From contig CP075525.1 of assembly GCA_025808415.1 (NCBI GenBank), positions 3,085,501 through 3,149,500 on the forward strand: a stretch of 64,000 nt of DNA. The letters run 5' to 3'. The position numbers were made by a program, and so were the translations under genes. Positions within the stretch are counted from its first letter, which is position 1, and every line of letters begins with the position of its first letter. The DNA is from Cyclobacteriaceae bacterium (GTDB taxonomy: Bacteria > Bacteroidota > Bacteroidia > Cytophagales > Cyclobacteriaceae). The notes under the pieces are model-generated. The model saw only the letters and a list, made by a program, of their open reading frames with translations. It was not told the DNA's origin and made no database searches. Positions 33,885-43,141 of this stretch are shown piece after piece.

Positions 33885-35630
33885 CTACAGCTTAGGCACC
33901 AGCCAAAGAAATCCGGCACTCAGCAGAAACAAAAGAAAAAAGATCAAGGGATTAAACTCTTTCCTGACTAAGTCATCTTGTCTACCATTCTCTTCCTTGT
34001 TACTGGATTCCCATATGTTGGCTTTAATCTGATTAGTGAGTGCCACCGACTGCCATTCACCAGGCGCAGAGACATAGTAAAACTCCTTGTTACCGGATGC
34101 GGTGGCCAGTGAGTGCCAACCGGGTTCACCCGCCCATAGTTTAGCCGACCACACATTATCGATAATAACATCCTCCTGTAAAGGCCATGAAATACTATCC
34201 ACTTCAAGCTGAACATCGTCATCCCTTGAAATCAATTTTACCGATACCGGATTGTCAGGATAAACGGGGAATGGGCTCTCGACAATGATTTTACCATCAT
34301 AATTCTTTGCGCGGGAAATTCCATTCAACAAGGGCATCCATATATGACTATAGGCTACGGAATCACCGCTAAGGATCAAACGGTAAGTCTCTTTCAAAAA
34401 CTGAAAACCAATCTTGCCGAATCCTTTATACCGGTAACCGGAGAGTAGTCCGGACTGGTTTTCGATAACGGATGTTACACCCGGTTCCTTTTTAACCCTT
34501 TGTGCCAATGCCGGCAGGTTTAGACTTTTATTGTTAATGGTAGTAACGGCCGTGTCAGTTTTAACAACCGACTGTGCAAAGGGAAATAATCTAGTATCAA
34601 TCCGATTGGTTGGTGATAACACCAGGATGCCCAAACCTTTATTTATTGATTCATCCACCGCTGCCGCCTCCGACTTTGACAACCGTTGCAGCGATTCGCC
34701 ATCGATAACCAAAACATCAAACTGACCCAATATTTCAGGCGAAAGATTATTTACCGGACGGAAACCCGTATTAGCATATTCAAACTGATACATACTTTGC
34801 GACAACCGGTACCGCAGGGTTAGCTTATGGTGCTGCTTCGCCAGAAAATTCTTAAGGTACTGCGTTTCAAAGGTGGGATAATCCCGCACAAAAAGGATTG
34901 AAAGGGTATCGGGTTGGCAAACATGGATGGGTAATTTTTCGGGCAAGGATAATGTTCCTTTTGTTTTTGTACTGATCGAATACAAAATGTGCCCCTCCTG
35001 CTTTGGTTTAAAGGAAAGTTTAAAGTGGCTATATCCCGAATCTTCAAGAAATACCGAATCTTCCACACCACCTGGTCCATCTAAAAGGATCCAGGTTTCG
35101 GGTGGCGGGTTTTTAAATACACCGCTTACAAAATTATCCTGGTGTGGGTACACAGGTTGACTTACTGCTATTTCAACAATCCCATCAGGTGGTTCGCTTG
35201 CCATGAATACAAAACCTTTCTTTTTAATCGCATCCAGGGCATGAACGGGCAAACCCTGACCTACCACATAACGGATTTCATTGTGATTGAAATGAAGTTG
35301 AGAATAGGATTCGAGCAGTTCAGAATTGCGGTAGGGTTTGGCTTGCTGAAGATGCATCAATTTCGCGCTTGGATTTTGTCGCAACAGGCTATCCACTACT
35401 GCAGGTTGATATCCGGGGGTTAGCAAAATGATTTCGCTGGACTGACTTGAATAATAACCTGGCCTGAGAAATAAACCCGCCAGCGCCAAACCCAATAGAA
35501 CGACTGCTGATAAGCGAAGCGCTGTATACCGAAGCTTTCGCACCCACTCCATCATAAGTAAAATGCTGGTTACTAAAACCAAAGCTACAAGCACCATCCA
35601 CACGGAAACTATCGGATTAAAAAAAACCAT
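33885..35630 (-). CDS. Membrane protein of the MoxR/BatA operon, 581 residues
   Basis: Two N-terminal helices (WMVLVALVLVTSILLMMEWV, VVLLGLALAGLFLRPGYY), a long extracytoplasmic region (about residues 65-555), and a final helix (PLIFFLLFLLSAGFLWLVP). A central block, LSILFVRDYPTFETQYLKNF with FDVLVIDGESLQRL, looks like the glutamine-amidotransferase-like fold found in membrane proteins next to BatA genes. No catalytic Cys triad was seen. Its start lies three bases after the preceding gene's stop. The role is presumably structural, in the same envelope complex as its neighbours. Confidence 0.65.
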   Translation of the reverse strand: MVFFNPIVSVWMVLVALVLVTSILLMMEWVRKLRYTALRLSAVVLLGLALAGLFLRPGYYSSQSSEIILLTPGYQPAVVDSLLRQNPSAKLMHLQQAKPYRNSELLESYSQLHFNHNEIRYVVGQGLPVHALDAIKKKGFVFMASEPPDGIVEIAVSQPVYPHQDNFVSGVFKNPPPETWILLDGPGGVEDSVFLEDSGYSHFKLSFKPKQEGHILYSISTKTKGTLSLPEKLPIHVCQPDTLSILFVRDYPTFETQYLKNFLAKQHHKLTLRYRLSQSMYQFEYANTGFRPVNNLSPEILGQFDVLVIDGESLQRLSKSEAAAVDESINKGLGILVLSPTNRIDTRLFPFAQSVVKTDTAVTTINNKSLNLPALAQRVKKEPGVTSVIENQSGLLSGYRYKGFGKIGFQFLKETYRLILSGDSVAYSHIWMPLLNGISRAKNYDGKIIVESPFPVYPDNPVSVKLISRDDDVQLEVDSISWPLQEDVIIDNVWSAKLWAGEPGWHSLATASGNKEFYYVSAPGEWQSVALTNQIKANIWESSNKEENGRQDDLVRKEFNPLIFFLLFLLSAGFLWLVPKL

Positions 35631-35633
35631 ATA

Positions 35634-37907
35634 CTATTGGTTCCCCAGGGCTTCAAGGTTTTTGATAAATTGCTGATCGAGTGCATGCCGGGCTGAAGCC
35701 TCTTTGCCAGCCGCGCGTGGCGCCAACGGTAAAATTTCCCAGAATGCTTTTTGGAGTTTTATCAGGATTAACTTTCGCTCAGGCGCTGTCAGCTCATTCT
35801 CTGCAAGTGCTTTTAGTAAAGAAAGCTGTTCGATGTATTTCGGATTTTGTAACGCCACAACGGATAACTCCTGTCCGGCTTTCAAGAATACCTGCTTGTC
35901 GGATGGTGAAAACTTTGACTTTGGGTCATCAATCCTTTGCTGAATAACAGATAACGCAGTCCTAATGGAAGGGTAATTTGCTTGTCTAATAAGCTCATAG
36001 TGATAGGTTGAGTTTCTCAACTCACTTAAATCGCCCGTTAATCGCTTTTCTTCTTTCAACGGTGGCGGATCAAACCCCACGCGGTGAACATAAATCCTGG
36101 AGTCCTGACTGATTTCCTTTAACAGGTTCAATGCTTTGTATTGGTACGGGAGTGATTTTTCAGGATCATATAACCTTAAATGAAGTTCTGCATCCCACAT
36201 CACAGTAATAGCGGCCTTTAGTTTCATTTTAATAGACTGGGCAAAAAAGGTGGCTTCTTCATCGCTGTCGTGGGCATGAAGAAAAGCATCCAATGGACTT
36301 TCCTCTTTGTTCGGATCAGTATGATGATGTTGGTGCTTAGGCTGTGGCGTTTCGGTTTTTGCCTGTACGTGGTTATGTTCATTCTCCTTATCATGAACAT
36401 GCCCATACTTTTCAGCAATATTTTCATCATCGTGATCATGATCATCATCTTCCTCTGCAAAATTCTGTTGAATACCAATACCCGATTCAAACTCCTCGCC
36501 TAAAAACTGACCATAACGAAGCCTCAGCACTTTCTGATCATAGCCTAATTCATTACTTCTTGAATTGAAATCCTGCTTGCTGGTCTTTTTCTTTTCAGCC
36601 AACAATTTCTCCGAGTCGATTATGATCTGTCGCTGGCTCCGAAAGTATTCAGGCATTAAATCAACACCCAAACCTCCATCGGAAAACGAAACATCACTTG
36701 CAGTATCCTGCAAAGAAACAAAGTAGGTATCGGTTCGACTACGGTTAGGCGCAGGCATTTTATTATCGATGGCTTCAATGTAGTAGTATAATTCATCACC
36801 AGGCTCCAATCCAAGCTTTTTCAAATCAATCAAACGGTATGCTTTAAACTGCTTGCCTACTACTTTTTCGGGGGCAGTAAACAATAATTTTTCCTCTCTG
36901 AATTTTACCGACTCACCGCTGCCCTTGCTCACAGTGGCAATAATGTGGGCTTCCTTTAGTCCATAATCATCCGTAAGCAAAGCATTTACATTAACGGAGA
37001 GTTTATCATTTTGCGTAAGCACAATAAACTGCTGAACATTATTCACGGTAATTACCGGTGGATAATCCTTGGTGACTTCAATCTTGTAGTAATCAGAGTA
37101 CTTGACAGCTTCGTCAGCTTCCCGCCAACCGATTTGATAAAATCCGGAGCGGATGAAGTAATGCCCTCCAGCATAATCATTGTTCACCTGTTTTAACGCG
37201 ATACTGTCATTATCTGAAAACAGTAAGAAAGCATTCTGAATATTTCCATCAAATTGAATACTCCATTGAACCTGGCTTCCTTCCACCACTTCAAGATTTA
37301 CATCGGTAACAACACGCTTTGATAAGTTGGTATAGGATGGTGGCGCAATACTGATGGATACCTTTTTGATTGATGCAGGAAGTTCTGCTACAATCTGTTC
37401 CTTGCCTGACTTCACGAGTTGATTAATTGTTAAAGGATCCTTCTGCTCAACAAAAGATGATAATCCAACATAAAGAACTGCAGCGATGACAAGGGTAAAT
37501 GAAGCCTGCTTCAACTTATGCGGCAGCTTGATTTGTGTTGAAAGGTCTTCGAAACGTGCCAACACAATCTGCCTTTGCAACTGCTGAAGTGGAGTGAGAT
37601 CCATCTTTTGTGCTAAAAGCAGATCAGCGCTCTCTTCTAGTTGCGGATAGTGCTGATTGATGAAGTACGTTAATCGATTATCACTAACAGAAAATATTCC
37701 TAGCACAAGGCAACGACCGATGAACACCACCATGCCGATACTTGTTGCAATGAAAACAGTCCATTCAATATTTAAAGACATCACCAAACCGACTGAAAAA
37801 ATCAATACCATGGTTGCCACAGCCCACAATACCGATTCACCCAGCCTCAGCCACAGGTACCGAAGCCTCATCCTTTTCAGATAATTTGGTGCATCTATGG
37901 CTTTCAT
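35634..37907 (-). CDS. DUF4175-like membrane protein with histidine-rich insert
   Basis: 757 residues from ATG 37907, chosen because it overlaps the BatA-protein stop by four bases (ATGA); a longer frame to 37970 is less likely. Two N-terminal helices (ESVLWAVATMVLIFSVGLVM and VFIATSIGMVVFIGRCLVL), another at about 155-175, then Ig-like strands (VSISIAPPSYTNLSKRVV; VQWSIQFDGNIQNAFLLF). Residues about 479-551 hold an unusual His/Asp/Glu-rich stretch (EEDDDHDHDDENIAEKYGHV, HNHVQ, KHQHHHTDP, FLHAHDSDEE), probably metal binding. The C-terminal third is helical and coiled-coil like. Family call rests on layout and operon context. Confidence 0.6.
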   Translation of the reverse strand: MKAIDAPNYLKRMRLRYLWLRLGESVLWAVATMVLIFSVGLVMSLNIEWTVFIATSIGMVVFIGRCLVLGIFSVSDNRLTYFINQHYPQLEESADLLLAQKMDLTPLQQLQRQIVLARFEDLSTQIKLPHKLKQASFTLVIAAVLYVGLSSFVEQKDPLTINQLVKSGKEQIVAELPASIKKVSISIAPPSYTNLSKRVVTDVNLEVVEGSQVQWSIQFDGNIQNAFLLFSDNDSIALKQVNNDYAGGHYFIRSGFYQIGWREADEAVKYSDYYKIEVTKDYPPVITVNNVQQFIVLTQNDKLSVNVNALLTDDYGLKEAHIIATVSKGSGESVKFREEKLLFTAPEKVVGKQFKAYRLIDLKKLGLEPGDELYYYIEAIDNKMPAPNRSRTDTYFVSLQDTASDVSFSDGGLGVDLMPEYFRSQRQIIIDSEKLLAEKKKTSKQDFNSRSNELGYDQKVLRLRYGQFLGEEFESGIGIQQNFAEEDDDHDHDDENIAEKYGHVHDKENEHNHVQAKTETPQPKHQHHHTDPNKEESPLDAFLHAHDSDEEATFFAQSIKMKLKAAITVMWDAELHLRLYDPEKSLPYQYKALNLLKEISQDSRIYVHRVGFDPPPLKEEKRLTGDLSELRNSTYHYELIRQANYPSIRTALSVIQQRIDDPKSKFSPSDKQVFLKAGQELSVVALQNPKYIEQLSLLKALAENELTAPERKLILIKLQKAFWEILPLAPRAAGKEASARHALDQQFIKNLEALGNQ

Positions 37908-39127
37908 TGATTTCTTTTTAAGGCCAATAACCGTTCGATAATCAGAGTGAAGCATATAAGCACCATCCAATACATATTCAGATTTTCGGAAACACTTGCG
38001 GTTTTCCTATCACTAACCGGATTTAACGATGACCAGGCAGCTTGCTCAGGTAGCGTGCGTCTGTCATTCTCTTCCAATCTTCCCACAAACATTTCTACCG
38101 GAAGTAAAATTTCTGAAAGCCTGATTGTTAAATGTGAATTCAACGCTACTCCTTCATTCAATCGGGTATTCAATCTCCAGTAAGTTGGAGTGACTTGTTC
38201 AAACAATACTTGGTCATTGAAAATTTCAGCTGTGTTGTATGCGATCATTGATACATCGTGGACTTCAGGCTTTCGATCGGACAACCAGATTACCCAATCT
38301 GTTTTATGTGTTGGACTATATTCGCTAATGGTAACATCGCTATTGATAAAAATAAATGGAGCAGTTTGCTGAATGGCTTGCAAAGCAGCCAGCATAATTT
38401 TTTTATCGTATTCAAATCCGATTTCGCTGACCAGTATAATGGATAGTGTATCTGCTTTAACGGTGGCCTTACTACTCTCCAAAATTTGCGTTGAGAATTG
38501 GGTCTTTAAACCGCTCGATGATCCGGTGCGCTTCCATTCAAATTCACCAATATCAATAGAAGCCAATTCAAACTCATGTTGAGTCGGACTTTTCGTTATC
38601 CACCGGATATTATCTGGAAGATTAATTCTTTGGCCGGTAAAATTCTTCAGGTAGTTATTGGACAGGACAACAGCCCGCTCAACAGATTCTGCCTGCAACG
38701 CCTGGGCTAACAACCAATAATTGATATTACCATTTAATTCAAGGTCATCATCCACCACCGGAAATCCTTCATACAAATAGCGTAATTCAAAACCCTGGTC
38801 CTGTAAGCTGTCCACCAAGGGCATAAAATCAGTATCACGCTCAAGACCCTTCTCTACCAAAATCCATTTTTTACTGTTGCGTGATTCAGAAGAAAAGTAA
38901 AGTCCGCTTAACAAGAGAATGATGAACAGCAACAGCAGACACCGGATCAACAGCAACCAGATTTCATTTAATCGTATGCTGCTAAACCTTGCTGATGCGG
39001 AATCCATAATATGGCGCACACTTCCCAGCCTGATCACATTACCTTCCTTGCGGCTCAGCAAATGAATGGCTACCGGAATCAACAGTCCGGTTAAACCCCA
39101 CAACCATATCGGATTCAGGAACGACAC
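37904..39127 (-). CDS. BatA-domain membrane protein
   Basis: 407 residues, GTG start. N-terminal BatA domain: FLNPIWLWGLTGLLIPVAIH, LLSRKEGNVIRLGSVRHI, then a second helix (LLLIRCLLLLFIILLLSGLY). The middle is a soluble region with no MIDAS motif, and the C-terminus ends in a helix (MYWMVLICFTLIIERLLAL). BatA-type proteins work with MoxR ATPases and DUF58 proteins, all encoded directly upstream here. One base separates it from the DUF58 gene. Confidence 0.8.
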   Translation of the reverse strand: MSFLNPIWLWGLTGLLIPVAIHLLSRKEGNVIRLGSVRHIMDSASARFSSIRLNEIWLLLIRCLLLLFIILLLSGLYFSSESRNSKKWILVEKGLERDTDFMPLVDSLQDQGFELRYLYEGFPVVDDDLELNGNINYWLLAQALQAESVERAVVLSNNYLKNFTGQRINLPDNIRWITKSPTQHEFELASIDIGEFEWKRTGSSSGLKTQFSTQILESSKATVKADTLSIILVSEIGFEYDKKIMLAALQAIQQTAPFIFINSDVTISEYSPTHKTDWVIWLSDRKPEVHDVSMIAYNTAEIFNDQVLFEQVTPTYWRLNTRLNEGVALNSHLTIRLSEILLPVEMFVGRLEENDRRTLPEQAAWSSLNPVSDRKTASVSENLNMYWMVLICFTLIIERLLALKRNQ

Positions 39128-39128
39128 G

Positions 39129-40025
39129 TTATCGGTTAATAATTTTACGAATCTTCAAAAAATCACGAAGCGTTTGCTCAATCGGATCATTCATCACCAC
39201 CAACTGGTAGTTGATATGCTTCTCCAGCATCCACGCTCTTGATTGTTTTATCCAGCCTCCAACCCTTTCTGTATATTCTTTCCGCTGAATCGTTGTATCG
39301 GCCTTCACCCGAACATTGCTCTCCAGATCTTCAAACGTAAACGACCCTTCAAAATCAAAATCACGTTCGTGTTTGCCCAGAATATGAAAAACAATCACCT
39401 CGTTGCGTGGAGTTTTTAACCTTGAGATAAAGCGAAACAAATCCTCTTGTTCATCATACAGATCCGTAAAGAAAAGAATCATTTCCTTACCATGATGATC
39501 ATACAACAATTCCAGGCCATTTCCCTTTTTCCAGGTGCCTTCACTTTTTACTTTCACCAGTTCATTCAAAAACCGCATAAACTGCTGCTGCTCAAAACGG
39601 GGTTGAACCACGCTGATGTTATGTTCATTCACGGTATACAAACCAAACGTATCGCTTTGCTTTCGCGCCAGGTAGGCCAATGCCGCAATCATTACTTTGG
39701 CAAACTGAAGTTTTGAAACTCCATCCTCCATATACGCCATGGAATTACTGGCATCAAGCATAAACTTTACGGTGATGTTGGTTTCGATATCGGCTTGCTT
39801 GATAAAATAACGCTCCGACCGTGCATACATTTTCCAGTCAAGCTGGCGCAGGTCATCACCGGGCTCATAATTTCTATACTGACTGAATTCCTGCCCGGCA
39901 CCAACCGACTGGCTTTTGTTGCTTCCGCTCATAAAGCCCTCTACAATAATCCGTGCAATCAACTCCAGCCCATTAACCGTGTTGAGTATTTCAGGTTTCA
40001 GTAATGATTTGACCTGGGCATGCAT
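39129..40025 (-). CDS. DUF58-domain protein (vWA-like)
   Basis: 298 residues, cytoplasmic. DUF58 signature EPGDDLRQLDWKMYARSERY and a von Willebrand A MIDAS-like FMLDASNSMAYM near residue 90 (DxSxS with Asn), then ALAYLARKQSDTFGLYTV and ILFFTDLYDEQEDLF. It is the standard partner of MoxR AAA ATPases, encoded three bases upstream, and presumably acts in MoxR-driven metal insertion or complex assembly for the membrane proteins of this operon. Confidence 0.9.
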   Translation of the reverse strand: MHAQVKSLLKPEILNTVNGLELIARIIVEGFMSGSNKSQSVGAGQEFSQYRNYEPGDDLRQLDWKMYARSERYFIKQADIETNITVKFMLDASNSMAYMEDGVSKLQFAKVMIAALAYLARKQSDTFGLYTVNEHNISVVQPRFEQQQFMRFLNELVKVKSEGTWKKGNGLELLYDHHGKEMILFFTDLYDEQEDLFRFISRLKTPRNEVIVFHILGKHERDFDFEGSFTFEDLESNVRVKADTTIQRKEYTERVGGWIKQSRAWMLEKHINYQLVVMNDPIEQTLRDFLKIRKIINR

Positions 40026-40028
40026 GCA

Positions 40029-41042
40029 TTAAATGCGGTTAGCAGGAGCCACTATGGCAGTTTGAAATAATTTCTCCGTTACCTGATCTGGTGTTACACC
40101 TTCAGCCTCCGCTTTAAAATTCATGAGAATACGATGGCGTAATACCGGAAAAGCTACATGGCGGATGTCATCCTGCGTTACAGCAAAACGTCCTTGAAGC
40201 AACGCACGTGCCTTAGCCGTTAAGATCATGGCTTGACCGGCCCGTGGACCAGCACCCCATCGAACCCACTCTTTTACATAGCTGTCGGAATTTTCACCGG
40301 GTCGTGTAGCCCGTACCAAACGGTTGACTAAATCAATCAGGTCGGGGTTGATGTGCACTTCACGAACCAGTGCCTGTGCTTCCAGGATTTTTGATCCGTC
40401 AAGAACCTTTTTAATAACAACATTTCTGCTGCTGGTTGTATTCTCCAAAACCGAGCGTTCTTCCTCAGCCGTTGGGTAACTCACTTTAATATATAATAGA
40501 AAGCGATCCAACTGGGCTTCAGGCAATGGAAATGTTCCGGCTTGCTCAATAGGGTTTTGCGTGGCGAGAATGAAGAAAGGTTTTTCCAGTGGATACGTCA
40601 TGCCGCCATAGGTAACGGCAAACTCCTGCATGGCTTCCAGCAAAGCCGATTGCGTTTTGGGTGAAGTACGGTTGATTTCATCCGCCAAAAGTATGTTGGC
40701 GAAAATGGGGCCTTGGTTAAACTTGAAGAAACGCTTACCGGTAGAATGATCCTCTTCCAGTATCTCCGTACCGATAATATCTGAAGGCATCAGGTCGGGT
40801 GTGAACTGGATGCGTCTGAATTTTAAATCAATCGCTTCTGACAAGGTGCGGATCATTAACGTTTTGGCCAAACCCGGAACACCTTCCAGCAATCCATGAC
40901 CGCCCGCGAGAAACGTAATCAACAACTGATCGATCGTCTCTTCCTGACCCACAATTACCTTCCTAATTTCTTTCTTCAATTCAGCAAGCTTGCCGATGAT
41001 TTCATTTACTGATTGCTCCGTAGCTTTTAAATCTGTTGTCAT
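40029..41042 (-). CDS. MoxR-family AAA+ ATPase
   Basis: 337 residues. Walker A in LEGVPGLAKTLMIRTLSEAI near residue 54 (GxxGxxKT), Walker B ANILLADEINRTSPKTQSAL near 117, sensor 1 FILATQNPIEQ and arginine-finger region PLPEAQLDRFLLYIKVSYP. MoxR proteins are chaperone-like ATPases acting with DUF58/vWA partners. It is second in the operon, twelve bases after the DUF4159 gene. Confidence 0.94.
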   Translation of the reverse strand: MTTDLKATEQSVNEIIGKLAELKKEIRKVIVGQEETIDQLLITFLAGGHGLLEGVPGLAKTLMIRTLSEAIDLKFRRIQFTPDLMPSDIIGTEILEEDHSTGKRFFKFNQGPIFANILLADEINRTSPKTQSALLEAMQEFAVTYGGMTYPLEKPFFILATQNPIEQAGTFPLPEAQLDRFLLYIKVSYPTAEEERSVLENTTSSRNVVIKKVLDGSKILEAQALVREVHINPDLIDLVNRLVRATRPGENSDSYVKEWVRWGAGPRAGQAMILTAKARALLQGRFAVTQDDIRHVAFPVLRHRILMNFKAEAEGVTPDQVTEKLFQTAIVAPANRI

Positions 41043-41054
41043 AGTTTATTATTC

Positions 41055-41678
41055 TTATCGTAATAGCGCGTACATCACAATGTTTACGCTAAACCGGGTA
41101 TTATCAATTTTATAAAATCGTTTGTTCCTGAAATCATAATCCCATTCACAACCGTAATCCTTATTGCTGTACAATACTCCCATCCTGCCGTTTATTTCAA
41201 TGGCCTTCAGGTAATCGTGCACCAGGTCATCGCCCCAGCCGTTTAACTCCTGCGAAGTTGTGGGTGGCCCATCAAACTTAAAGAAGGAAGAATAGATAGC
41301 ATGGTTGTTGGGTATCTTTTTCAACGCCTGCGATCCGAAGATACGCTCCATTTGCGATTCAAACGACTTGGCGAATAATCCGTCAATGTCATGGTTGCAA
41401 TCATCCACAAACACAAACCCACCATTGCGCACATATTTTTCAAAATTCTCCCGCTCCTGGGCGGTGAACTCCACCAGCTTATGGCCACTCAGGTAACAGA
41501 ACGGACATCGGAAAATATCCGCACTGCTTAACGGAACAATGTTTTCCCGGGTATCCACCGGTAAGGTTGTATACTCAATAAGTGAGTTCAATAAATTCGA
41601 TGGCATGCGCTGATCCACATCCCAGTCACCGGAATCGTACTGAAGGCGGGTGAAGAAGAATTTATCGGAACTGCGCAT
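41055..41678 (-). CDS. DUF4159 protein
   Basis: 207 residues, no signal peptide or membrane helix seen. It opens DKFFFTRLQYDSGDWDV, then LSSADIFRCPFCYLSGHKLV, FEKYVRNGGFVFVDDCNHDI and GVLYSNKDYGCEWDYDF, a pattern of the DUF4159 family whose members are usually part of MoxR/BatA clusters and resemble a class-I glutamine-amidotransferase-like fold. Function unknown. First gene of the MoxR operon, preceded by the terminator of the TldD/TldE genes. Confidence 0.85.
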   Translation of the reverse strand: MRSSDKFFFTRLQYDSGDWDVDQRMPSNLLNSLIEYTTLPVDTRENIVPLSSADIFRCPFCYLSGHKLVEFTAQERENFEKYVRNGGFVFVDDCNHDIDGLFAKSFESQMERIFGSQALKKIPNNHAIYSSFFKFDGPPTTSQELNGWGDDLVHDYLKAIEINGRMGVLYSNKDYGCEWDYDFRNKRFYKIDNTRFSVNIVMYALLR

Positions 41679-41744
41679 AGATTTGTGAACGCAATTTGCA
41701 GGTTATGATTCAATGGTTACCTGTAAATTATTCGAACGGAAAAT

Positions 41745-41790
41745 TCACCGACCATTTGGTTATCAAACAACATAACAAAATGGCCGGTGA
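41745..41790 (-). terminator. Terminator after the first TldE gene
   Basis: On the minus strand TCACCGGCCATTT pairs with AAATGGTCGGTGA (13 positions, one G-T pair) around a loop of about 20 bases, followed by ATTTTCC. It separates the TldD/TldE genes from the DUF4159-MoxR operon. Confidence 0.7.
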
Positions 41791-41802
41791 GTTAATTAAC
41801 TG

Positions 41803-43137
41803 CTAAACCGCATCCGACAAACTGGTAAACGTAAAGTCGCGAATCTTTAACGGTGGAAGAACATAGTTCAATTCCGATTCAACACTTACCGTACGTTCCG
41901 CTTTGCCCAACTCTTCCAGGTTGTTGAGCATGATCACCGGGCTTTCATTAAAGCGCAGATTTTTAATGGGATGCTTTATTTTTCCATTCTCAATATAGAA
42001 GGTACCATCGCGGGTCAAGCCGGTTAAAAGCAAGGACTGCGGATCCACATCACGGATATACCAAAGTCGTGTAACCAAAATCCCTTTCTTGGTACCCTTG
42101 ATCAAATCCTCCAACGATTTTGTTCCCCCTTGCATAATGATGCCTCCGGGGAATGGAACAGCTTTCGCACCTTTTTGCTCAGCCCAGTAGCGCGAGTAGA
42201 TCAGGTTTTTCACCACACCTTTTTCAATCCACGAAATTTTTTCTTGTGGTAGTCCGTCACCACTCCAGGTTGATGTTGGCAACTCTGGATGTTGCGGATC
42301 GGAATAGATGTTTACCCGTTCATCCACCAGTTTTTCACCCAATCGGGTTTGTCCACCGGCTTTGCTTAAATAGCTTCTGCCTTCATCAGCCTGGCGTGCA
42401 TCCATACCAAACAGGATGCGCTCCAACAAAACAGCTACGGCTGCAGGTTCCAATATCACCGTGTACTTGCCCGGCTCGATGGCTTTGGCGTCAGCCGACT
42501 TCACCGCTTTCTCCGTTGCGATTTGTGTGGCCTTTTTTGTATCGAGTTTGGTGACATCATTGTAGCCACGTGTAGCATAGCCTGACCCACGACCATCTTC
42601 GGTACGAACGGTCACATTAAAAGCAACATTGGTAAAGGTGTTATACGCAAAAAGTCCTTTTGAATTCATCATGGCCGAAAAGCCTGTGGAGTCTTCCAGG
42701 AAACCTGCAGCTACCGCTTTGGCATCTTTCGCTACCTGAAGGCTTTGCGCAACCATATCGGTGCGCTGCTTCGGGGTGATCTGAGCGGTGGCCGGCACAA
42801 AGGTTTGTGATTCCTTGTATTGCTGCGGCCCTAAAAACGGAACATACTCCGGATTTTCGGGTGCAAGCTGAGCAAGTTCTTCCGAGCGTCTCACTACTTT
42901 TTTAAGTGATGCATCATCCAATTCATTGATGGTGGCAACACCTGATTTTTTTCCGTATGCGCTGGAAACAACAATTTGCGTTTGACTGATGCGGCCGCTG
43001 GTCGATACAGCATTTCGCGCATAGCGAACATTGCCATTATCGGTGCCGGTTAGATTTACTTCGCACTCATCAGCCTTTGAATAGCTTAGTATTTTTTTCA
43101 ATAAAGCCTTGGCTTCGTCTTTCGTAAGTATAGGCAT
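41803..43137 (-). CDS. TldE/PmbA-type subunit of a TldD/TldE metalloprotease (pair 1)
   Basis: 444 residues, no signal peptide (MPILTKDEAKALLKKILSYS). PmbA/TldE traits: CEVNLTGTDNGNVRYARNAV, SGVATINELDDASLKKVVRR, SEELAQLAPENPEYVPFLGP, and the C-terminal HPIKNLRFNESPVIMLNNLE. No HExxxH, as expected for the non-catalytic partner. In E. coli TldD/TldE form a cytoplasmic heterodimer that degrades unfolded peptides. Here it follows the TldD gene by four bases. Confidence 0.9.
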   Translation of the reverse strand: MPILTKDEAKALLKKILSYSKADECEVNLTGTDNGNVRYARNAVSTSGRISQTQIVVSSAYGKKSGVATINELDDASLKKVVRRSEELAQLAPENPEYVPFLGPQQYKESQTFVPATAQITPKQRTDMVAQSLQVAKDAKAVAAGFLEDSTGFSAMMNSKGLFAYNTFTNVAFNVTVRTEDGRGSGYATRGYNDVTKLDTKKATQIATEKAVKSADAKAIEPGKYTVILEPAAVAVLLERILFGMDARQADEGRSYLSKAGGQTRLGEKLVDERVNIYSDPQHPELPTSTWSGDGLPQEKISWIEKGVVKNLIYSRYWAEQKGAKAVPFPGGIIMQGGTKSLEDLIKGTKKGILVTRLWYIRDVDPQSLLLTGLTRDGTFYIENGKIKHPIKNLRFNESPVIMLNNLEELGKAERTVSVESELNYVLPPLKIRDFTFTSLSDAV

Positions 43138-43141
43138 AATA

